A stretch of DNA of 64,000 bases from contig JAJEKV010000031.1 of NCBI GenBank assembly GCA_021234155.1, positions 13,635,748-13,699,747 on the forward strand, given 5' to 3'. A model generated the notes under the pieces. The model was not told the origin of the DNA, searched no databases, and was given only the letters and a program-made list of their open reading frames with translations. The position numbers and the translations under genes are program-made. Below are positions 12,017 through 21,757 of the stretch, piece by piece. The DNA is from Isoetes taiwanensis. Taxonomy: Eukaryota; Streptophyta; Lycopodiopsida; Isoetales; Isoetaceae. Within the stretch, counting starts at the first letter, position 1. Every line of letters begins with the position of its first letter.

Positions 12017-12818
12017 TGCCCGTTCTCCTTGGTCTTCCCCTGGTCTTCATTGTCGGGGTTGGCCCTCCGAACCCTGCTTGTGTTGCTCGCTCTTCGTTTC
12101 CCCCGCTTCCGCTTCTTCCTATTATTCTGTTCTGGTTCTGGTTCCCTTCTACCGTGATTGTTCTCAGTGCTACCCCCTGCAGTCTGTTCTCCGATCCCTG
12201 TTGTATAGACATCAGGGGGCGTATGTTTTCCTTCTCTGCATCCGGTGTTTTTGCTATCCCCTGCAACCCCGCTGTCTGTTCCTGTGGTTGAGTCGCTTGT
12301 TCTCTCACCCTCTTGTGTATGTAGACCTTGCCATTCTTGACTCCCGCTTGTATCCCTGCTTGATTCAGCTCTCTGGCTTTGGCCAATTCCCTGTGCAGCC
12401 CCTGTCTCTGCATCACCGTTAATGATTCCTGTACCTTGATCCCATTCCTCAATCTGGATCCCATTCGTAGGATCCTTTCCTTGGTTGCCATGTCCCTCAG
12501 CGTCAGGTTTATGTGTCTCGATCTCCCCCTCCATTGGCCTGATCGTAGGGCTTTGATGATGACGCCCCTGTGTTCCTTGAACACCGTTTCTATCACCTCT
12601 GCAGTAACTCGATATATATCCTCGTTAGGCCTCTCTGCTACCCCAATTAGCCTAACATCATGCTTAATTTTATTTTGCTCCTCATATTCCATTAAGTGTG
12701 GCTTTATCCTATCAAATGACTCCCATGCATCCAGCTCAACATTTGATTTCTCTAATTCAACCAACCTTTGCAGGATCTTTGCTTTCTCTTCCTCGATTTC
12801 GTCCATTCTGCGCTGCAT
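11976..12818 (-). pseudogene. LINE-B ORF1 protein, main part
   Basis: A 280-codon frame starting in a coiled coil (MQRRMDEIEEEKAKILQRL). A mixed alpha/beta stretch follows, holding HDVRLIGVAER and IIKALRSG, then RHINLTLRDMATKERILRMG, and then a basic segment with ELNQAGIQAGVKNGKVYIHK. This is the order in L1-type ORF1 proteins: coiled coil, RRM, then a C-terminal nucleic-acid-binding domain; such proteins trimerise and coat the element RNA. The last 80 residues are low-complexity, Gln/Gly/Arg rich. The upstream piece at 12823-13083 is in another frame and probably belongs to the same protein, making this a frameshifted copy. Confidence 0.7.
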
Positions 12819-12822
12819 TTCC

Positions 12823-13083
12823 TCATACCCCTCCTACTCTCAGGTCTATGCTAGTGATGGCCGTCTTGTTGCTGTTGCACGTTTCAGCCAATGCGTTGAG
12901 TGCATCCAGGTTCGGGATCTTTGATTCTAGCCGCTTATCCATCTGTGCCAGGAAGTCCCTAAGGTCCTGTTGGCTCACCGGGGCTCTGGCTGCATCCGAC
13001 CTTTTCTGCTGGCTGCTATTGATACTGTCGGCCATAGCTCTCGTTTGCAAGAGAATCCTGTGCAGAAAGACTCTGTGGTGCAA
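12823..13083 (-). pseudogene. LINE-B ORF1, N-terminal piece
   Basis: An 86-codon frame with SQQDLRDFLAQMDKRLESKI, which is amphipathic and helix-prone, and with TCNSNKTAITSIDLR at its end. It stops within a few bases of the next frame at 12818. In that next frame the codons before the Met at 12818 read YEE and continue the coiled coil, so a single-base slip between about 12820 and 12835 would join the two. I infer that they were one ORF1 of about 365 residues. Confidence 0.55.
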
Positions 13084-13500
13084 CTAGACAGTGTGCTTTT
13101 GCTCGGCTCTCCCCTGTAAGTTAGCCTTCGTCTCCCGCTAAGGCTATATATTCCCTTATTCTAAACGGTATTTTATTCGTAATTACCGTTCTAATTTGAA
13201 ATTCAAAATTTAAAATTTAAAATGCTAGAGGCCCTTATTAATTCCGTCCGTCTATTTTTATTGCCTTTTACCTTCTTTTGTCTGTTGTCCAAGGTTGATC
13301 CTTTCGGGTTTTCCGAGGCTGATTAGTTGGAGACTGTCTGCATTGATTACGTTGGTATCTCGTTCGCACTGAATTTCTGAATCCCTTTTATAGCTTTTTA
13401 TTCCTGTATTTCTGTGCATGCGTCCTTTTGGTGGGCTGGAGTCATGTAAACAGAGGGGGGCCATAATTTCCCCAATCTTTAGTGTCGGCAGTTTCTTCAT

Positions 13501-13895
13501 CTGAGATATTCTTCATACCTCGCTATAAGTCATATATTGTTCATAGATGTTACATTTTATTGTATCATAAGGTTATAGGTTATAATGAGTTTTTAGTGGT
13601 CCGGGGTACCAGTTGGTGGGTCCAGCCCTCGCTATCCTGGTGTACGGCGGAGGCTTAGCCTCGCTGTCCCGTAACTTGCCCCCGTCCACCTTTTACTCTG
13701 TGCTGACAGAAAAACAGTAACTGAGGTATTCTCCATACCTCTCTAAATAAGTCATATGCCGTCCCTCAGGTGCTAATGAGTTTTTGGTGGTCCGGGTTAC
13801 CAGTTGGTGGGTCTAGCCCTCGCTATCCTGGTGTACGGCGGAGGCATAGCCTCTCTGTCCCGTAGCTTGCCCCGTCCGCCTTTTACTCTGAGGTT
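13501..13895 (-). repeat. Two tandem 5' monomers of LINE-B
   Basis: Unit 1 (13501-13710) and unit 2 (13721-13895) share CTGAG(A/G)TATTCT(T/C)CATACC, AATGAGTTTTT(A/G)GTGGTCC and a run ending CGCTATCCTGGTGTACGGCG. The offset is 191-220 bp depending on an indel. They precede ORF1 where LINE promoters lie, and resemble the monomer arrays of some animal LINE 5' UTRs. Confidence 0.75.
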
Positions 13896-14797
13896 CCTTT
13901 GTTCTCTGTGTGCCTGGTAAGGAGTCTGCATGGCAAATTGTTCATGTTCATGTTCCTTGCCCATATGTCCCTTATATGTCGCCCCTCGTCCTGTTCTTCC
14001 ATTGTCGACGTGTTCGTCACCTTTTTCGCTCCGAGCCGATATCTCCCACGGTATGGTCCATTTTTGTCTAATTTCGCATGTTATCTTTTCTGTTCTATTG
14101 CCCAATGTAGCCCGATGTCTCCTGTCATGTTTCCCTATTTGTATATATATCTTCCCATATATTCGTGCCTTGTCTCCGCGGGTTATGATAATATGAATCG
14201 GGATCATTTCATCAATAAGGCGGTTTTTTAAGATAGTGGAACCAATCTATCATTAACATATATTAATTTAGATTTTACTGATTTTATTGATTTTATTGGG
14301 CCGCTTTACCATCGACAACTATTACTACTTCAATATTACCTTCATTCAAAAATTTCTCCATACGGAGATATTACATATTCAAACACATTACATTGAGATC
14401 GTGTTCCAGCATTCGACTATGTCTAGTTCTTCCTTCTTCATCTATGCATTCAACTATCAAACAAGTCTGTCCAAAATTTGTTACATTCGCCCTTCCTGGC
14501 TTTTACAACCTTTCTTATACAAAAATCTATAATCGATTTTTGTCCTACCAGAAATTAGACCCCTTCTGATCAGGATTATCTGCACTGAGCCCGTTTACAG
14601 TCGAAAGCAGGTACATATTATATATTCTTGGCGATCTCCCGAATGTTGATATCGTTGCTGGCTCTAAATTATCTGATCATAGGTTTATCTTAAACAGAAG
14701 AAAGACAGAACCGAATAGAGTAGATTAGATTAAAAACAAAAAGAAAAAGATGGGACTGAAAAGCCCTGGCATGCATCCCTTTTCTTGGGAAGAAAGA

Positions 14798-15490
14798 CTA
14801 ATTTTTTGGTTTCTTTTCCGAAGATGGTTCCCCGATCTTCTTAACCTTTTCAAGGTTTCTCCCTATGTACGCCCGGCACAGAAAATCCACGGGATTCTTT
14901 TCACAACAGTAAATACAAACTTTCCCGAAATCACATACCAAAAGATTATGTTGGAAATTAGCACACCTTTGTATAGCAGCATGGACCTGTAATCTGTTGA
15001 AGCATTGCATGGTTCGATCCAGGTCTTGGCGTCTCACAGTGTCGTTCTTATCGCCCAATACTCCGAGAACTTCCAGCAATCCTAGGGTATAGCCACTATC
15101 TCGCATGGACTGTGCATGATGAATTCTGTCACAGTATAAGCAATGAACGCGGCCGCAACTGATGCACGACGGCAGACCTCTGCATAAGCATCTACAACTG
15201 TCAAAGCAGATGCACCAGGGATTAAGCTCTTCTAAATCTGGGTTGAATGGCACCGTGAGGTTGCCTGGAGTGCCAGAACCGGGGCGCTTCTTGCTGACCT
15301 TTTCCTCCCCACAAAAATCACTCAGAACTTTCTTACCCTTGTCCATCCCTTCGCTTCGGAGCTGGGCCGGAGGCTGAGACGTGATGGCGCTTCCCCTGTT
15401 AGGCCTAATATCCCGAACTTCAGGCACTGAGGCGCTCGAGCAGCCAGAGACGATCTTCGCACTCACTCTTTTCCCTCGCCTACGTAACAC
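14798..15490 (-). CDS. Cys-rich protein of unknown family, 230 aa
   Basis: An intact ATG-to-stop frame of 230 codons. The N-terminal 70 residues are basic and Ser/Pro/Gly rich (MLRRRGKRVSAKIVSGC...). The centre holds a dense Cys cluster, CICFDSCRCLCRGLPSC followed by ISCGRVHCLYCDRIHHAQ, suited to binding several zinc ions. A second group, VCDFGKVCIYCCEKN, lies near the end. The C-terminus is Lys-rich. I do not recognise a family; zinc-finger-like is a description of the pattern only. A TATA-like box lies 13-25 bp upstream of the ATG. It is either the first ORF of LINE-B or an unrelated gene next to it. Its freedom from frameshifts stands out against the broken LINE-B ORF2. Confidence 0.5.
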   Translation of the reverse strand: MLRRRGKRVSAKIVSGCSSASVPEVRDIRPNRGSAITSQPPAQLRSEGMDKGKKVLSDFCGEEKVSKKRPGSGTPGNLTVPFNPDLEELNPWCICFDSCRCLCRGLPSCISCGRVHCLYCDRIHHAQSMRDSGYTLGLLEVLGVLGDKNDTVRRQDLDRTMQCFNRLQVHAAIQRCANFQHNLLVCDFGKVCIYCCEKNPVDFLCRAYIGRNLEKVKKIGEPSSEKKPKN

Positions 15491-15535
15491 ATAATCCTTG
15501 CCCTTTTTATATGATTGTCCTACAACTCGCGTATA
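15479..15535 (-). promoter_or_regulatory. Promoter-like segment with TATA box, shared with 57 kb
   Basis: On the minus strand, TCATATAAAAAG (TATA-like core at 15503-15514) is followed within about 20 bp by the ATG of the Cys-rich ORF. The same segment, from TATACGCGAGTTGTAGGACA to the bases around the start codon, recurs at 57064-57124, where it leads into different sequence. I infer promoter activity only from the TATA-like motif and position. Confidence 0.4.
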
Positions 15536-15553
15536 TACCTGAACTTTGTGTAG

Positions 15554-15640
15554 GAATAGAATAGAATAGATTTTTTAATGTTCACAGAAATCAATCGGCC
15601 ATGAGACCCATACAATGGGCTAGAAAAACTCAATATATAA
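15554..15640 (-). mobile_element. LINE 3' end with (TTCTA)n tail, copy 1
   Basis: In minus sense, CTAGCCCATTGTATGGGTC then GTGAACATTAAAAAA leads into a (TCTAT)n run at 15554-15570. The same 3' end occurs at 54170-54248 (plus) and 58051-58125 (minus). CCCA-TTGTA-TGGG can form a small stem-loop just ahead of the tail. Confidence 0.75.
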
Positions 15641-15779
15641 CCAAACATACAAATGTGGGCAAAATCCAGATGCAACTATGACTTGGCCTTTAGGTCAGAT
15701 AATCAAATCCGGCTTTATATACCATCACAAAACACAAAAACGAATAGAAATAACAACATAAAGAAGAACACGGCTATAC

Positions 15780-15975
15780 AAAAAACTATCCATGGATCTG
15801 AAGGCCATTGATCCCTGATAATGCCTAACCTCCTCTATATACTGCCCACTTCCATTGCAGATGAGCATTTCATACTCAACATAAATCCTCTTTCCGTCTG
15901 TAGAGCTGTGCTCGAGTTAGATTCGCTTGGACGAAAAAGGTGGTCCCTTTCAGATGATTGCCATGCCTCAGTATA
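15780..15975 (-). repeat. Dispersed repeat R, copy 2
   Basis: Minus-strand peptide ILRHGNHLKGTTFFVQANL, then LTRAQLYRRKEDLC, related to copies at 530-622 and 60045-60245. The homology with the 60 kb copy extends downstream to GAAGGCCATTGATC near 15800. It lies upstream of the tail at 15554-15570 in the same orientation and may be the last coding part of that element. Confidence 0.6.
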
Positions 15976-17849
15976 TGCAGCACGGAAATACCATCTCTGA
16001 AATGGACAATGAGGTGACAAGGATGGTCAGGTCGTGCTACGACGACCCGATGTGCCGAGATGATGCCATCTGCCTGTATGTGCATCACCTCGAGAAAAAA
16101 ATTCTTTGCCTCATCTATAGGAAGACAACCACTCGTCTCTTCAATACCAAATATGCAGGCTTAGGGCTGATGTGTGCTGATCATGGTCTAGTGGCCTATT
16201 TGTCTCAGAAGTGAGAATATCTGCCTGTCCAGTGCGCAACAATTCCTCAGTCGAAGTCTGTGTAGACATGTCTATATCCTGTCCACATGCACAGGCATTA
16301 TGACAGACACTGATGGTGGCACACTAATATGATGGGTATGCTTTTACCGTCCTGTAAAGTCCCATTGCGGGCTGAGGATCCATTTTTGTAACCAGTTGCG
16401 AGCTCTGCTTCCAATAACTTATGTGTTTCTGAATTTGTTCTGGTCAACTAAAACTTACCTTTCAGTAATACATTATGTACAATAATGTTTATATCCCCAA
16501 TACATTGTATTTATGTTTGTGTTATGCATGTCCTTGTATATCATGCATGCCCTCCCAGTAACCCCGTACATAATTCCTATCCCCGGTCTCGACACGCAAT
16601 CATAAACTCATATTATAGTTTATCAGTATCTTGTCATTGACAGTCCATGTAAGAGTGCATTGTTATCAGTTGGCCTTAAGCCCCTCCGCTTTTTAAGTCT
16701 GAAGGTTGCCATGCTAGCTTGGTTTCTCTCGCTTTTCATCTACAGCAAAACATATATTGATTTGACACGGGGGTCCATTTCCAATTGTCTACTAATGTAC
16801 TCACATACTTATATGCCTATACTACCCCCTCCTAAACTCTTATCATCCATATGTGAAACAAATGGGACTTCCTGTATTTTATATGCAAATAATTTATACA
16901 AATTTATACAAAAATTTATATCAAAAATTTGGTGCCAGCCTAAGGCTGGGTCACCTTCTACCTAATAGCCATTTTTGAGCAAATTTTGCTGAGCCATTTC
17001 AATCAATTCTATTTTAGTGCGGGTTTAGCTGGAGCAAGCCTTGGTGCAGACCAAGCTTGAGCAGACATTGCTGACTCATGTACTAGCTCCAAGAGCTGTA
17101 TCTAGCTTTCCAAAAACAACTGAATGGATGGATTGTGATAATGTTGTTGGACCAGATCATTTGAATCCAGTAAAAACTGCTGACGACAGGCATTAAATCT
17201 GAGCATTTAGCTTAATGAAAGCCGTATTCAAAATTGTATATGAAGCTGTTAGTGCATCTGTTTGCACCAAAATAGGCCGTTGGGATCCGTAAAAGGGCGC
17301 AAGAAGGAGGTATGGTTCAATGGTGGAATCATAGGTTTTACCAAAGGCTTTCAGGGGTGTTCTTGTCATGTTCTCGGCTTTACAGGTCTCCCTTGTCATG
17401 GTTGAGTTTATGAGTCATGGTAAGTATCTGTGGCTGTGTTGCACTGGGCAAGGGCAATCTAAGCTCTGTAATAGACATTTCCAATCAAAACAAATAAATA
17501 CCTTATGCCAAGATGATGCTTGGACCAAATCGAACCAGTAAAGCCAAGATTAAGAGCCAAGAAACAATGTTGCAGACCTAGAACTGACCAGCCCGAGGAA
17601 AAATCATGATGCTGCTATGCAAATGATGTATTAATCAACTGGTGGAGTGTGAAACCCTATCAAATCTATCCGAAAATTTGCTATTTTGATCTAGAAAACT
17701 TAACCAAGCATAATATCATATACCATCAAAATCACATTTTATCAAATCACAACCATGCAATCATACAATTTGGCAAAACTTACTCCAAAGCTTTCTTCAG
17801 ATGGATGCACATGATGAAGAGGCTTGCAAATTACGCTTTGAGAGGTATA
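15976..17849. other. No gene seen
   Basis: About 1.9 kb without a recognisable domain, long protein-like frame or transposon end. Nothing in it is annotated. Confidence 0.5.
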
Positions 17850-17866
17850 TCCTTATGTTCTTTTTT
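17850..17866. repeat. Target-site duplication of LINE-C, left
   Basis: TCCTTATGTTCTTTTTT, repeated exactly at 23734-23750. The left copy runs straight into the T stretch (17861-17874) that is the poly(A) tail of the leftward LINE, so the inner edge is ambiguous by a few T. Confidence 0.85.
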
Positions 17867-18032
17867 TTTTTTTTGAAGAACTGTGTCATCAATATATTAA
17901 AAGAATGGTAATGTTACAAAGCAAGTGAGGAGGAAGGAGAACTACCCCAAAGAGACAGTGATACCTCGACAATCCACAACAAACTCACAGAAAAACTGCA
18001 ACTCTACTGCTGTACAAACTGACCATCACCAT

Positions 18033-18639
18033 CTACAACACCCAAGTCCGCTCTACTACTCCCGGGAACACCAGAAAGCTTTGAAATAACTTGTACCTGA
18101 GTTGAGGAATCAGAGAGGCTGCAGGCTGCTGAATCCCCTGAACGATCCACAACCGCCGCCGCTTCCAAATCAGCCACACCAACCAAGCCCGCGACAGATG
18201 CAAAGCTTTTGTCGCCGCAAGAGCGGCCAAGCACCAAGATACACATGAAGCAAAGAGCTGGCGGCTAGTTAATCTCACTCAAAAGAGCCCTAACCCAATC
18301 CCAGGCAGCCTGCAAGTGAGGGCATAAAACTAGACAATGCTCCACAGTCTCATGATGAAGGCCACAACAAGGGCAGAGAGGGCTCACACCCGGCCTAAAC
18401 CGACTCACAAGGGCATTCACCCTGATACATCGGTGCACCACCGCCACGAAGCACCCTAACCCGATTGGGGAAGTGAGCTCCATGTCCACGCCCAACCGAG
18501 CGCCATCGAGAACCCTAAGCTGCAGAGACCACTTGCCTGAAGGGGGAAGTGTGTCATGAATAGCTAGCACCTGATAAGAAGACCGCACAAAGCAAGAAGA
18601 CACAACATCCAAATGAACCTTCCAAACTTGCACCACCAC
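18033..18639 (-). pseudogene. LINE-C ORF2 C-terminal zinc-binding region
   Basis: The 124-codon frame ending at 18265 contains CFVRSSYQVLAIHDTLPPSG, then PLCPCCGLHHETVEHCLVLC, the C-x2-C ... H/E ... C signature of the domain that follows plant LINE RTs. A frame change leads to AWLVWLIWKRRR and a Pro/Ser tail. LINE-A has the same succession. The domain is thought to help bind element RNA or target DNA. Confidence 0.75.
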
Positions 18640-19156
18640 ATCATCCCGAGGGACTATAGGTATGTGTAATGAATACTCCCCGCCCGCGTGTTCCCGTGAT
18701 AGCCCGAGCCATGCCCCTCAAAGCTAAAGCGAGCTCGAAAAGAACTCCCACGGGCTAGCTGACCACCCCAATACCAATCCTCCAAGGTGAGCACAAAGAG
18801 CTCGCCTCCAACGGCCTCAAGGTCAGAAAGCATGCATGCAGTGGCAGCCAAGGGCAAGCGCTAGGGGTAGAGGAACCCACAAGAAAGGAGAAGAGTGGTG
18901 ATAAACCGAGGCATAATCTAGCTGGAAGAGCACACGCACATGATCCCAAGCCCGCAACACTCCTGTGAGAAAAGGGGATGCATGTGGGAAAGGCCGAGAC
19001 CATACAACAAAGATTGTCGTGGCAACTCCACATGCATGCACGGCTTCCCAAATGACACACAATGGCTTAAGAGATCGCAACAACAGCGCCAAGACCAGGA
19101 GAAGATGCTCCATCCCTGCGAGAATGCTTCAAACAAACTTGGAGACCAACACCTTA

Positions 19157-20310
19157 CTATACTAGCCAAATCCGTAATGGCCAAGCCCCCATCCTCCTGG
19201 GGCGGAGACACTTCCACCAAGCCACTTTAACAACCGCCCCTTCATCAACCCCGCCCCACACAAAATTACGAACAATCTTATCCAAAGCCTGTATCTTACC
19301 CTCAGGAGCTAGCATCGCAGATGCTGTATATACATGAGTGCTACAAAGTGACTTGGCAATAGTGATCCTACCTGCCATGGACAACTTGCTACCCTTCTAC
19401 CAATTGAGGTGTTTCTGCAACCCCTGCAAAATCTCATCCCACACCCTCCCCATGGAAACATCCCCTCCAAAGGGAATACTCAATAGCTTAATACACACAT
19501 TACCTGGAAGCACCTTCCAAGGGAATAGATCCAAACAAGGGGGAGGCGGAGTCAGTTGGGCCCATAATGCGGAGACTTACCCCAATTCAGAAGAATGCCT
19601 GAGGCCAAGGAGAAAGTATCCAACAAACCCTTCACATTCCGCAAATTCCTCTCTTCTGCCACTAAGAAGAGGAAAGTGTCATCAGCAAACTGGTTAATAA
19701 TCTGCTGGCTACCATCCTGCATCCGAAGCCCATCCACCACTCCCTCCTCCATTGCAGCCAAAAACAACTGAGACAGTGCCTTCGCCACAATCGTAAACAA
19801 AAACGGTGCAAAAGGGCACCCCTGACGCACACCTCTGCCTAAGGAGAAAAAGGCGGAGGGTTCACCCTGGCACACCACCGTAGCCCATGCTGACCTATGC
19901 AACTTCATGACTGTCTCTGTAAAGCGTGGACCACAGCCCAACGCCAACATCATGGCAGACAAGAACTCCCAACGGACACTATCGTAAGCTTTGGCAAAGT
20001 CAAGCTTAAGATAGACAATGCCTTGACCTGTTCTTCTGGCCCAATAAAGGCCCTCATAAGCATTAGTCAAAATGTTCCTCCCAGGGACAAACCCAGACTG
20101 CACCTTACTAATGGAAGAACTCAACACCGGCTTCAACTTCTCTGACAGGGCTCTCGCAATAATCTTATACACAGAGGACAACAAGGAGATAGGCCTCCAA
20201 TCATTAATTGTAGAAGGCTGCTTAACCTTAGGAATCAAGGAAATGCATGCGGTATTCAAGATCCTACCCATTTGAGAAGACTGCAGCAACTCAAGATATA
20301 CCTGGTACAC
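19157..20310 (-). pseudogene. LINE-C reverse transcriptase
   Basis: The 252-codon frame 20310-19552 carries a nearly complete palm. Its motifs run in order: ISLIPKVKQPSTINDWRPIS, YLKLDFAKAYDSVRWEF (catalytic Asp), GRGVRQGCPFAPFLFTIVA, and INQFADDTFLFLVAEERN with the FADD box at 19678-19689. After a frame change, 19384-19157 gives MAGRITIAKSLCS and the IVRNFVWGG block of the thumb/connection. FADD in place of YADD is common in plant L1 elements. Catalytic Asp residues are kept; the frame is not. Confidence 0.9.
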
Positions 20311-20959
20311 CGACTCACCAGCCCACTCCTAATAAGTCTGAAAGAACTCCACCGGGATGCCATCCAGCCCAGGACATTTATCCTTGGCCACGCACATACA
20401 TGCCGCTAAATCCTCTCTCGGAGAGCTCCTCGCTCCAAGCTCTCACTTGGTGGTGAGGCAGAATAGATGGCTTAATGACCCCCAAAACAAGCTCCTGCAT
20501 CTCGCTTATAGAGAAGAGTGCCAGGCGAAAACCCCGAGAAATGGGCATGCACATACCTCTGCAAATCAGCGGGATCCTCCAAAGTCCGCCATCGGGCAAA
20601 GCAAGGGACGCCATAGATCTTTGATATCGCTGCCGCCTAGCCGCTCGAAGAACATCGACGCAATTTGTGTCCCCCTCCTTCAACCAGGTAAGGGCCACCT
20701 TCACACGTGCCTCCCGCGACTTTGACCTGCTCGAGCAACAATACGTTGCAACTTTGCATTCTCCCTAATGCCATCGGAAGGTCGGCTCAAATTCTCTCCA
20801 ACTCGATAGAGACCATGCAACTCGCCGCCTCTGCCGCACACGCCGCCTCCCAAAGACCTTGGCAAAACGCTTCACCTTGGGCAACGCAGCGGTCACCATA
20901 CCGGACATACCCGCCGAGGAGATGAAAAGGTATCAAGCCACAACTCCCCGCACCGGGCC

Positions 20960-21757
20960 GAAATCCGCGATCGGCCCGGCCGGGTGTTCAAAGCGGAACA
21001 CCGCCCTAGAGGGCCGAGAGGCAACTGCACCCTGACTGGACAAAACCTGAGGGTAATGATCAGAAATAGAGGTAGACAAAATGTTACTCCGGCGCAAAGA
21101 AGGCACACCATCCAGTGCGTATGGAAAAGCATAACACCGGTCATGCCTAGCATACGCCCGCCCGCACCAATCTGCCTATTACAATAGGTGAAAGACAAGT
21201 CCCCGTGAGACCTCAACCAAGGCCAAATCACGCAACAAACGAGACCATCGGTCTCTCTCAAACCCATGCACAACCACGGGTTCCCAACACCGAGCGATCC
21301 TCTACTCGCTCTACCAAATTGAAGTCCCCTAACAACAACCAAGTGACTCAAGCAACCCACCAAGGGCTCAAGAACTTATTCAATCGTGGCCCATAAAGCT
21401 CCCCCGAGAAGGCTGATTAGGGGCATAAACATTAACAATCCCCCACTCTTGCCCTCCCTCCAACCACTTAATTATTGCCCACCGACCAAACCTGTCGCTG
21501 CAGTAGCACGCGGACCGCACATCCATCCTCCAAGCAATAAGAGTACCCCCACTAGTCCGCCTAAGAAGAAGCAATAGAGGCAAACCGCCTACCAACCATA
21601 TTCATGAGCCTAGACATATCACCCCGTGGGACACTTATGCTCCCGAATGCAAACAATATCGGGGAATTAGCGCCGGAAGTGCCAAAGAAACACGGGCCCT
21701 CTTACTACTAGAGGACCGCACCCCCCGCACATTCCAACTAAGGATCGACCTATTCAT
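20960..21757 (-). pseudogene. LINE-C ORF2 N-terminal AP-like endonuclease
   Basis: ORF2 starts at 21757 with MNRSILSWNVRGV, the classical start of plant LINE nucleases. Broken frames then supply an IVCIREHK block that corresponds to the LQEtK motif, IVNVYAPNQPSRGSF, the metal-binding GDFNLVE (21319-21330) and SDHYPQVL (about 21050-21064). These are the sites expected for an L1-type endonuclease that opens the target strand. Stops and frameshifts inactivate it. The start codon overlaps the ORF1 stop in ATGA, so ORF2 may have been translated by termination-reinitiation. Confidence 0.75.

Larger units (their letters stand above)
8585..15478 (-). mobile_element. LINE-B, coiled-coil-ORF1 non-LTR retrotransposon
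   Basis: A leftward LINE of roughly 6.9 kb. In its own sense the order is: Cys-rich ORF (15490-14798), AT-rich spacer, tandem 5' monomers (13895-13501), ORF1 with coiled coil (13083-11976), endonuclease (12016-10622), RT (10570-9039), 3' UTR and (TTCTA)n tail. The RT and ORF1 differ from plant L1 elements LINE-A and LINE-C. The 3' boundary is firm. The 5' boundary is inferred from comparison with 57.06-57.13 kb, where the two flanks lie together; if wrong, the 5' end would be near 14.2 kb. No target-site duplication is evident. ORF2 has several frameshifts. Confidence 0.65.
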
